Source of the DNA: an uncultured Bacteroidales bacterium
GTDB taxonomy: Bacteria; Bacteroidota; Bacteroidia; Bacteroidales; Bacteroidaceae
Assembly (NCBI GenBank): GCA_902800305.1
Contig: CADCDP010000032.1
Span: 1 to 55,747, forward strand
Reading direction: 5' to 3'
DNA: 55,747 nucleotides
Positions 1 through 7,276 of this stretch are shown piece after piece. The stretch's first letter is position 1. The number at the start of each line of letters is the position of its first letter. The notes below the pieces were generated by a model, which saw only the letters and a program-made list of their open reading frames with translations, had not been told where the DNA came from and searched no databases. The translations under genes were made by a program, and so were the position numbers.

Positions 1-55
1 ACGTCTTGTAAAACATTTTTACTTACTGTAGTTGTGAAGGCAATCCATTGCGTTC

Positions 56-358
56 ATGTCCCAATATTACGCATTAAAAAAACTTCTGCGGATTTTGGGG
101 GATAATAAATTCAATGCTATCAAGAATGCTTTGGCGAGAGATATACCTGGATATTTGCAGAAAGCTGAATATCTGGGATGGCGTCCTGTTGCTGAGGAGA
201 AGCATTTTGAGAGTGCTTATTTCGCATATTTTAGTCGAGAGTTAGGATGTAAGACATTCCTTTGTATGAGAAGGATGGCTGACGGGAATGTGTATAAACC
301 CTATGCCATTATTGACGAGCACACCTTTCAGGCAGGCATTGAGGAATTAAGAAAATAA
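56..358 (+). CDS. Hypothetical protein, 100 aa
   Basis: I do not recognise this protein. It is a small, basic, soluble-looking chain with no signal peptide or membrane segment; the middle is rich in aromatic residues (ESAYFAYFSREL) and a CKTFLC pair of cysteines lies near residues 65-70. The ATG at 56 is the first start in the frame, so the gene seems complete, though its operon context is cut off by the window edge. It converges with the minus-strand candidate RNA, whose terminator-like stem begins two bases after its stop codon. Confidence 0.5.
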   Translation: MSQYYALKKLLRILGDNKFNAIKNALARDIPGYLQKAEYLGWRPVAEEKHFESAYFAYFSRELGCKTFLCMRRMADGNVYKPYAIIDEHTFQAGIEELRK

Positions 359-491
359 GAGCTCCATCTTTTTCAAGTCGCTTGCCGATTCAAACGGGGC
401 TCTTGTATAAGATGGAGCTTAGAGTGCTCATATTAACAGGTCGCTTGCCGATCCAAACGGGGCTCCTGCCCTATACCTGCACTTTTATTTC
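345..491 (-). ncRNA. Candidate structured small RNA with two covarying hairpins
   Basis: Two 32-nt units lie at 374-405 and 437-468, differing at three positions. Two of these differences compensate each other: the outer arms are CAAG/CTTG in one copy and CAGG/CCTG in the other. Read on the minus strand, each unit folds as outer 4-bp stem, AGCCC/A internal loop, inner stem CGUUUG/CAAGCG with one G-U pair, and loop (A/G)AUCGG. On the plus strand the inner stem would contain a C-A mismatch, so the minus strand is favoured. The first-transcribed copy is 437-468; the second sits inside an 11-bp stem (360-370 with 409-419) followed by CTTATTTTCTT, resembling a terminator. A consensus promoter lies just upstream. 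The ends are estimates; function is unknown. Confidence 0.45.
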
Positions 492-497
492 CTGATG

Positions 498-529
498 CAA
501 ATATACATCGTTTTTACGCTGCTTCCAAA
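498..529 (-). promoter_or_regulatory. Promoter for the candidate small RNA
   Basis: On the minus strand TTTG (526-529) is followed after 20 bp by TATATTTG (498-505), an exact match to the Bacteroidetes -33/-7 pattern. Transcription would start near 491 and run left through the two hairpins. Confidence 0.55.
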
Positions 530-564
530 TTTTTCCCGAATTTTTTCCATTTCTTCGGGAAAAA
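530..564. other. 11-bp inverted repeat upstream of the RNA promoter
   Basis: TTTTTCCCGAA (530-540) and TTCGGGAAAAA (554-564) form a perfect 11-bp inverted repeat with a 13-nt loop, abutting the -33 box of the small-RNA promoter. No T-run follows the stem on either strand, so a plain intrinsic terminator is doubtful; an operator or an end point for leftward read-through from the array is possible. Confidence 0.4.
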
Positions 565-629
565 ATGTTACTTCACAAAGTCCTCACCCATATATGCACA
601 CTCCTCGGAGTAATGCCGTTGGGCGAAAC

Positions 630-842
630 CTACATATTAAAAGGCGTTACTGACACACTGTTTGGGGATATTCGAAACTTAGGAACTTCCGAATAGTTGT
701 CTGAAACAAAAGCAGAGGTGACACCACAGCTTTGTGCCTTTTTTATAATAGGAGAGGCCATTTTGCCAACACCTTCCCTATAGGCAACGACGTTGCCTCG
801 CATGACTTCACGTCGAAGACTCTGTTGAAGTTGTATATTACT
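630..842 (-). pseudogene. 3' fragment of a protein gene next to the array
   Basis: The minus strand is open from the array edge to a TAG at 630-632. The reading includes SLRREVMRGNVVAYREG and ends SPNSVSVTPFNM. An ATG at 803 would give a 57-aa protein, but the frame stays open upstream to the terminal CRISPR repeat, where a stop appears. This looks more like the 3' end of a gene truncated at the leader-distal end of the array than a free-standing gene. A 7-bp hairpin (782-798) lies inside it. The family is not recognised. The rest of 565-842 shows nothing else I can support. Confidence 0.4.
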
Positions 843-3800
843 GTTTCAATTCTACATAAGTACGATTATAATCGTGTTGAGAATCTCCAGCGTGCTGGCG
901 TTCGTCTTTATTTCAATTCTACATAAGTACGATTATAATTTAAGTGTGACGAGTGTAATCAGCTTAACCGTAATAGTATTTCAATTCTACATAAGTACGA
1001 TTATAATTTCACCGAGCATCGAGGTAGAAGAGCTAGCTGAAGTTATTTCAATTCTACATAAGTACGATTATAATTGCCTTTGAATGATAAGATAGTTAAG
1101 GAGTCTTATTATTTCAATTCTACATAAGTACGATTATAATGACCAGCTGGCAAGCCTCTTCGCCGCAGAACGCCATTTCAATTCTACATAAGTACGATTA
1201 TAATTGGAGACGTTTGACAGGAAGTATGCGGAGGACATGGGATTTCAATTCTACATAAGTACGATTATAATATGGAGAGACACCCGAATGAGAACCTTCT
1301 GGGACCGATTTCAATTCTACATAAGTACGATTATAATCCCGTTGAACCGCTTACAGCTGCGTTTCTTTATCGCATTTCAATTCTACATAAGTACGATTAT
1401 AATGCCATCACCATTTAAGGTAGGTACACAAAAATCACATTTCAATTCTACATAAGTACGATTATAATGAAAGCGTATGTTTTCAACTTAAACGCACCAA
1501 ATGTATTTCAATTCTACATAAGTACGATTATAATCGTAATACTGCTGCCTCTAATTATTTAGATTTTAATTTCAATTCTACATAAGTACGATTATAATTG
1601 ATATGTTGGCAGATATAAATAAACGTTTGCTTAAATTTCAATTCTACATAAGTACGATTATAATTTACATGACTTCCACTTTGGAAGATAAGAGTAAAGT
1701 ACATTTCAATTCTACATAAGTACGATTATAATGAGCATATCATGAATATGTAGAAACCATAAATAAATTTCAATTCTACATAAGTACGATTATAATAATG
1801 GTACCACCTGAAGGTACATTCTGAATACCCATATTTCAATTCTACATAAGTACGATTATAATTCAATAATAGAAATACCTAGACCTTTACTCTGTCGAAT
1901 TTCAATTCTACATAAGTACGATTATAATACTGATTACCTACCTGACGGAAAGCCTTATTATTTGATTTCAATTCTACATAAGTACGATTATAATATCATG
2001 TTGTTGCTCGTAAATTAAACTCTGAGGATTATTTCAATTCTACATAAGTACGATTATAATGGTATCACCATGCGCTGAATCAGGTCGGCGATGTCCTATT
2101 TCAATTCTACATAAGTACGATTATAATACTAACGCTTGGCTAAAGTATAACTCTCCATCTGCATTTCAATTCTACATAAGTACGATTATAATGTGGGGGG
2201 CTCCGACGGCACAAGCCGGAACAAGCACATTTCAATTCTACATAAGTACGATTATAATTTGGCTGCGTTCAGCATCTCGGCGGTTGCCACGAATTTCAAT
2301 TCTACATAAGTACGATTATAATGACTGGCTCGTTGCTGAAAGGCAACTGGATTTTTCAATTTCAATTCTACATAAGTACGATTATAATCAACTTGCAATG
2401 ATGCGTGAGGCTGGTATCAATCCGCTATTTCAATTCTACATAAGTACGATTATAATAGGGATGCTGTGCTCACAAGGTAGGTGGAGCACTCAAATTTCAA
2501 TTCTACATAAGTACGATTATAATCTATTCATACCCCATTCTGCTCCTGCTGGAACGAATTTCAATTCTACATAAGTACGATTATAATTGCATTGGCAGCA
2601 ATCTGGTCTGCCGAAACGTCAAAATTTCAATTCTACATAAGTACGATTATAATTTGGAGGAACACAGCGATGGTGAACGACCTTATGACAATTTCAATTC
2701 TACATAAGTACGATTATAATTACAGAATATGTGACACTGCCAGTAACCGTGACTCCATTTCAATTCTACATAAGTACGATTATAATTTGTAACTGTTGAT
2801 GGAAAACACTTTGGGAGGTAATTTCAATTCTACATAAGTACGATTATAATCCTTGATGTTCAGCTTTAAGACAGCGGTTTCCAGAAATTTCAATTCTACA
2901 TAAGTACGATTATAATCAGACGGAGAAAAGGCAGCGGTTGGGAAAGTTGCCGATTTCAATTCTACATAAGTACGATTATAATCTTCAGGAAAAGCAGAAG
3001 CAGAAGGAGATTTTTTACATTTCAATTCTACATAAGTACGATTATAATGCAACAGACAGGACGGGGGGTGCGGAGGAGACTGATTTCAATTCTACATAAG
3101 TACGATTATAATTCTTTCGATGTTTATATTGACTCCCTACAAAATAGATTTCAATTCTACATAAGTACGATTATAATAGCAATGACCAATTATGTAAAGC
3201 GTCTCGGTGTTTCATTTCAATTCTACATAAGTACGATTATAATGAGGTGTATTTGATGATGACTATTTTGTGTCTGCTATTTCAATTCTACATAAGTACG
3301 ATTATAATGAGCCAAATCAAGTACGACGAGAGGCTTCACGACATGATTTCAATTCTACATAAGTACGATTATAATTCTGTTTTTGAGGCATCCTTAGATG
3401 AGAAAGGAAAATTTCAATTCTACATAAGTACGATTATAATTGTGACCGCTCTCGCTTACTCGCAGAGTTGTCGCCAAATTTCAATTCTACATAAGTACGA
3501 TTATAATACATTATGACCGACTTCGACGAACTTAAACAAACCAATTTCAATTCTACATAAGTACGATTATAATACGTATATTCACATTTGATTAAAAAGA
3601 AGGAACTAATTTCAATTCTACATAAGTACGATTATAATTGGTGATGAGGGACAGCGTGTATGTGCATGAATGGAATTTCAATTCTACATAAGTACGATTA
3701 TAATGATTTTGATTTCTTTCATTTCTTTTGTTTCTTTAATTTCAATTCTACATAAGTACGATTATAATAGAGCTTGGCAGATTTGACCGACAAACTGATG

Positions 3801-4223
3801 ATTGCATTTCAATTCTACATAAGTACGATTATAATCAGCATCGGGTTCACCTTGTGCCGCACCGTCTTGTATTTCAATTCTACATAAGTACGATTATAAT
3901 CCTTCTCAATGAGTGCAGTGAGGTTCTTAACAACTATTTCAATTCTACATAAGTACGATTATAATTTCACAATGAGGTCGAACAGTTTCTTGTTCTCCTC
4001 ATTTCAATTCTACATAAGTACGATTATAATCACCGCATCCATCAAGTCCGTGTTCGACCCCTTTATTTCAATTCTACATAAGTACGATTATAATGGCAAT
4101 ACCAACACAGAAAGACGTGCATGTGGATGATTTCAATTCTACATAAGTACGATTATAATTTTCTCCTGGCAATTCTTTAACTTTGCATAATATATTTCAA
4201 TTCTACATAAGTACGATTATAAT
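843..4223 (-). CRISPR. CRISPR array, 52 repeats / 51 spacers, type I-B
   Basis: A 30-bp repeat recurs about every 66 bp, first at 843 and last at 4194-4223. In the minus orientation the unit starts ATTATAATCG and ends GAATTGAAAT. I counted 52 copies and 51 spacers of roughly 34-38 nt. All copies look identical except the one at 843, whose outermost base differs. The minus orientation puts the typical type I-B handle ATTGAAAN at the repeat 3' end, puts the variant repeat at the leader-distal end, and puts the leader beside cas2. The short plus-strand reading frames through the array are just repeat translations and are not genes. An array this long with unchanged repeats suggests active acquisition and maintenance. 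Confidence 0.98.
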
Positions 4224-4441
4224 CCTGCCTTCAAAAACAAAAGGTGGATTGTGTATCAAAACGATAACAGTTGCAAAGTTAATACTTTTTTATGACATTT
4301 TATGTCGATGGGTGGTAATAAAAAAACATCGGGGAATCGACATTCTTACCAAACCGCTGATTATAAAACATTTGGAGAAAACAAAAATCTGTATATAAAG
4401 AAGCGAAGAACAGAAAGGGAGGGCATCGACATCAACGGACA
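4224..4441 (-). promoter_or_regulatory. CRISPR leader with pre-crRNA promoter
   Basis: This 218-bp AT-rich stretch separates cas2 from the leader-proximal repeat. A minus-strand -7 box TAACTTTG lies at 4274-4281, which would start the pre-crRNA about 45 nt before the first repeat; no matching TTTG -33 element is seen. The octamer ATCGACAT occurs at 4336-4343 and 4425-4432 and, inverted, at 4302-4309, possibly marking protein-binding sites used in transcription or spacer integration. No coding frame is convincing here. Confidence 0.7.
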
Positions 4442-4720
4442 TCACAAAAAGACATCTATGGAACTCCGTTCATGGCCTATCACTTCCTTGTCCATATATA
4501 CCTGCGAGGAATGCTTGAACAAGATGATGCTGTCCTCTGTCTTATCCATAAAGGTGTGTGCCTTTTGCAGCATCTCTTTCAATTTCACCTCAGATATTTC
4601 ACCTTCAAACACAGAATTCTGTATCCAGTTCAAATACTTGCGGCAAAGTTTCAGCATCTTTCCAACACGCTTCTCACCAAAATCATATACAAGAATCACA
4701 TACATATCCTTTTCTACCAA
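4442..4720 (-). CDS. cas2: CRISPR-associated endonuclease Cas2
   Basis: Cas2 is the small dimeric partner that bridges two Cas1 dimers in the spacer-integration complex. The 92-aa product has the usual ferredoxin-like start YVILVYDFGEKRVGKML, with the conserved Asp after the first strand, and the family motif YLNWIQNSVFEGE. The start at 4720 overlaps the end of cas1 by 7 bases; a second Met five codons in (4705) fits the family N-terminus and would remove the overlap. It is the last gene of the cas operon, with the leader immediately after it. Confidence 0.95.
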   Translation of the reverse strand: MVEKDMYVILVYDFGEKRVGKMLKLCRKYLNWIQNSVFEGEISEVKLKEMLQKAHTFMDKTEDSIILFKHSSQVYMDKEVIGHERSSIDVFL

Positions 4721-5730
4721 TACATCTTAAATGGTTTATATTCCTCAATGCCCAACAAATGTTTAACCAATTTATAACATTCCAGCTTAATGAGATGGCG
4801 GAAACTCACCTTTCTGCCCAGCGATTTATGTTGGAATGTCTCTTCAAGCTTGTCCTCGATGGCTCGTACAAAAATCTTTTTCCCAGTCTCATTCAGCAGA
4901 CAACGATTCAGTTTCCTATCAAAATGCTTTTCCTGTATTTCCTTACGGTTCAGCACCCTGAATATTACCCTGTCGATGATGATGGGCTTAAAAATTTCAG
5001 AGATGTCCAAACACAACGAATACCGACGCTCACCTGGCGTATGCAAATAGCTGATAGTAGGGTTTAACTGTGTCTGATGAATCGCCCGCAAACATTGGGT
5101 GTAGCACATCATGTTGCCGAACGAGATGAGCGCGTTCACTTCATTCTGAGGAGGTTGTTTGCTCCGTTCTTCCATCTGAAAATCATTCAGAATCAAATCA
5201 AAAGCCTCATAATACGTCTTTCTGATTTGCCCTTCGATGCCCATCAACTCTTCTACTTCCGTTGTCTCTGGAATCCTCTTTCCCAAATCGTTGATAGTCT
5301 GAATCATCTCCTCCAGGTCTTTTCCTCGACGATTGTAATACATCAGATTCCGCACCATATTATAGGCAGCCCCGTCAATAAATTTCTGAGCAATCGCCAC
5401 CCGTTTCTTCTTGTTCTGATATGCAGCCGTTTGAGCCAACAACATGCGCCCAGAAAGCAAGGAATCCCGAGGCATGAACGAACCTGTATAGTTCTCGTAA
5501 TAGTCAAAGAAGTGCATACAGATGTCCTTCTGTCCCAAGAAGTTGAACAACGAGCTATTTGCCTTCAGCGAGCCAAAGCAATAGAATTCATTGATGTCCT
5601 CCACGGGCAGATAACGAGGTTGCCCAGCATGTTCCGTCCCATCCTCGTCAATGGCAAAAGGTGTGAACTTCAAAGTGTTGTCTTTACGTTCCATTTGCCC
5701 AGGATTAAACAAATAATAGGTTTTCTTCAT
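4714..5730 (-). CDS. cas1: CRISPR-associated integrase Cas1 (type I-B)
   Basis: Cas1 integrates new spacers at the leader end of the array. The 338-aa chain starts KKTYYLFNPGQMERKDNTL and carries the I-B hallmarks IPVEDINEFYCFGSL-like and YYENYTGSFMPRDSLLSG. Likely metal ligands are E166 (in GIEGQIR), H230 (in SYLHTPG) and D242/E245 (in LDISEIFKP). Length is normal for Cas1b. Its start codon overlaps the cas4 stop (ATGA), and it runs into cas2, so cas4-cas1-cas2 form a tightly coupled adaptation module. Confidence 0.97.
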   Translation of the reverse strand: MKKTYYLFNPGQMERKDNTLKFTPFAIDEDGTEHAGQPRYLPVEDINEFYCFGSLKANSSLFNFLGQKDICMHFFDYYENYTGSFMPRDSLLSGRMLLAQTAAYQNKKKRVAIAQKFIDGAAYNMVRNLMYYNRRGKDLEEMIQTINDLGKRIPETTEVEELMGIEGQIRKTYYEAFDLILNDFQMEERSKQPPQNEVNALISFGNMMCYTQCLRAIHQTQLNPTISYLHTPGERRYSLCLDISEIFKPIIIDRVIFRVLNRKEIQEKHFDRKLNRCLLNETGKKIFVRAIEDKLEETFQHKSLGRKVSFRHLIKLECYKLVKHLLGIEEYKPFKMYW

Positions 5731-6248
5731 ACCTCTTCAGGTTCTGTGGTGAAACAAAAGTCATAATAACTACACGATTTGCATATACGCTTCTTCGCAA
5801 GAGGTGGGCAAGTGTCCGATTCGATGATTTCTTTTATATCCTCTTCCATGTTCTTGATTTTCTCACGGTCTTCATCCGTCAACACCACAGGCAAAGTCTG
5901 TCGCATCGTAGGATATTCCAACAATCCTGTACATCCCTCAATGCCATTCCGTTCAAACACATAGATATAATACTTCACCTGCCATTCATGAGCATTCTCC
6001 ATCTTGTCCGACCGTTTGATTTCATGGATAACTCGTCGCTTCGCATCGAAATAATCCACTTTGATGCCCTCAATCGCCACTTCTTCCATCCGTTCCGACC
6101 TTTGTGGATAACTGCTCTCGTGAATCAGTTTCCCATCATACACCGTATCGCTCGTGTGCTCCATGTTGATGCCGCTGGCAAAGAGCCACAACTTACGATG
6201 ACAAATCTGATAATAGCTAAAGTATGTGCCCGTGGGTGTCATGTTCAT
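5727..6248 (-). CDS. cas4: CRISPR-associated exonuclease Cas4
   Basis: Cas4 is a RecB-like Fe-S nuclease that trims prespacers and helps select PAM and orientation with Cas1-Cas2. The 173-aa product has an N-terminal Cys (YYQICHRKLWLF), the nuclease core VDYFDAKRRVIHEIKRSDK with the E-x-K motif, and the C-terminal cysteines CPPLAKKRICKSCSYYDFC that complete the iron-sulfur site. Its ATG overlaps the stop of the preceding rhuM gene (AAATGA) and its stop overlaps the cas1 start, so translation of all three is likely coupled. A second ATG lies two codons downstream. Confidence 0.95.
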   Translation of the reverse strand: MNMTPTGTYFSYYQICHRKLWLFASGINMEHTSDTVYDGKLIHESSYPQRSERMEEVAIEGIKVDYFDAKRRVIHEIKRSDKMENAHEWQVKYYIYVFERNGIEGCTGLLEYPTMRQTLPVVLTDEDREKIKNMEEDIKEIIESDTCPPLAKKRICKSCSYYDFCFTTEPEEV

Positions 6249-7276
6249 TTCCTCCCCTTGATTTCCTTCTCCAAATCATCCAACAACTTCAAATCTTCCT
6301 CGTCAGCCAATTGTGCCTCATAACTTTTCCGACGAGCATCGAATTGTGCATAGACACCCCTTACATACTCCTCCATCTGCATGTTTGACACACTTCCATT
6401 GTTTGTCAAAATATTCAAACCCTGAAATGACAGCAATCCCTTCACGTTCTCCCTCCAAAAGTCAAGCGTCAAATCTTTACGTTCCTTCACTCTCAACTCT
6501 GCAGATTCAAGGAACAGGTTGACCAAACGGTTCAGCTTATCAATCTCCTCCACCTCCAGATAATTCTTGGCAACAATGATGTCCCCCTTTCTCACAATAC
6601 TCCCTTTCCACGTGGTCAGCCCCATATTGGGCTTATCCGCATCAGCTCTTGCCACAATGATTTCAGCAGCCGTCTGATGGGTGACGGCATAAAGCAGTTT
6701 GTTCTGTGTCTCAGCAAAAAACATCTGCGTCGCCTTCTCACGAGCCTCGTAGTCGCTGCTCAGTTTGAACAGGTCGCGCAACTTCTGATAGAAGCGTTTT
6801 TCCGAAGCCCTGATGTCACGGATGCGTTCCAGCAGTTCATCGAAGTAGTCAGGCCTTCCGTCAGGATTCTTAAGTCGCTCGTCATCCATCGTGAAGCCCT
6901 TCACCAGATACTCCGAGAGGTGCCGAGTTGCCCATTGACGGAACTGAGTGCCCCGCACACCACGCACCCTATAACCCACAGCCAGAATCATCTCAAGAGA
7001 GTAGAAGACCACATTGTATTTTTTTCCATCTGCGGCAGTTGTTAAATAATTCTTAACAACTGAATCCTTATCTAACTCTCTGTCTCTCAGAATTCCAGCT
7101 ATGTGAATGCTGATGTTAGGCTTCGAGGTCCCAAAAAGTTCTGCCATCTGTTGCTGATTCAGCCAAATCTTGCCGTCACGGGCATACAACGCCACCGATG
7201 CCTTCCCATCGGTGGTGTTGTAGATGATGATATTTGAGGATTGGTTGGACATCATATTAACTTTTATAATATACAT
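6245..7276 (-). CDS. RhuM-family protein inside the cas operon
   Basis: The 343-aa product matches the RhuM (virulence RhuM) family. It has the N-terminal IIIYNTTDGKASVALYARDG segment, a helix-turn-helix-like stretch WLNQQQMAELFGTSKPNISIHI, then SVVKNYLTTAADGKKYNVVFY, GYRVRGVRGTQFRQWATRHL and a helical C-terminus. Length is full for the family, with no frameshift. The biochemical role of RhuM proteins is not settled; a DNA-binding or defence-related role is inference. It overlaps the cas3 end by 13 bases and the cas4 start by 4, so it sits in the operon as a translationally coupled gene on the same strand. Met codons at 7255 and 7252 are plausible alternative starts that better match the family N-terminus. 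No transposon ends are visible. Confidence 0.9.
   Translation of the reverse strand: MYIIKVNMMSNQSSNIIIYNTTDGKASVALYARDGKIWLNQQQMAELFGTSKPNISIHIAGILRDRELDKDSVVKNYLTTAADGKKYNVVFYSLEMILAVGYRVRGVRGTQFRQWATRHLSEYLVKGFTMDDERLKNPDGRPDYFDELLERIRDIRASEKRFYQKLRDLFKLSSDYEAREKATQMFFAETQNKLLYAVTHQTAAEIIVARADADKPNMGLTTWKGSIVRKGDIIVAKNYLEVEEIDKLNRLVNLFLESAELRVKERKDLTLDFWRENVKGLLSFQGLNILTNNGSVSNMQMEEYVRGVYAQFDARRKSYEAQLADEEDLKLLDDLEKEIKGRK

Noticed and set aside
360..468. The two 32-nt units as a second, tiny CRISPR array
   Set aside because: Only two copies, flanks covary as an RNA stem, and the sequence is unrelated to the main repeat.
565..629. tRNA or other known RNA in the gap left of the array
   Set aside because: No cloverleaf or recognised RNA motif could be drawn.
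843..4223. Plus-strand transcription of the array with a leader at about 660-842
   Set aside because: The repeat ends in ATTGAAAT only on the minus strand, the variant repeat is at 843, and the promoter-like leader and cas2 are on the other side.
874..4398. Several plus- and minus-strand reading frames of 60-170 aa within the array
   Set aside because: They are translations of the CRISPR repeat (FQFYISTIII, ISILHKYDYN, DYNRTYVELK) and random spacers.
6245..7276. RhuM as cargo of an insertion sequence
   Set aside because: No transposase, no terminal repeats, and overlapping start/stop codons with both neighbours argue against a recent transposon.
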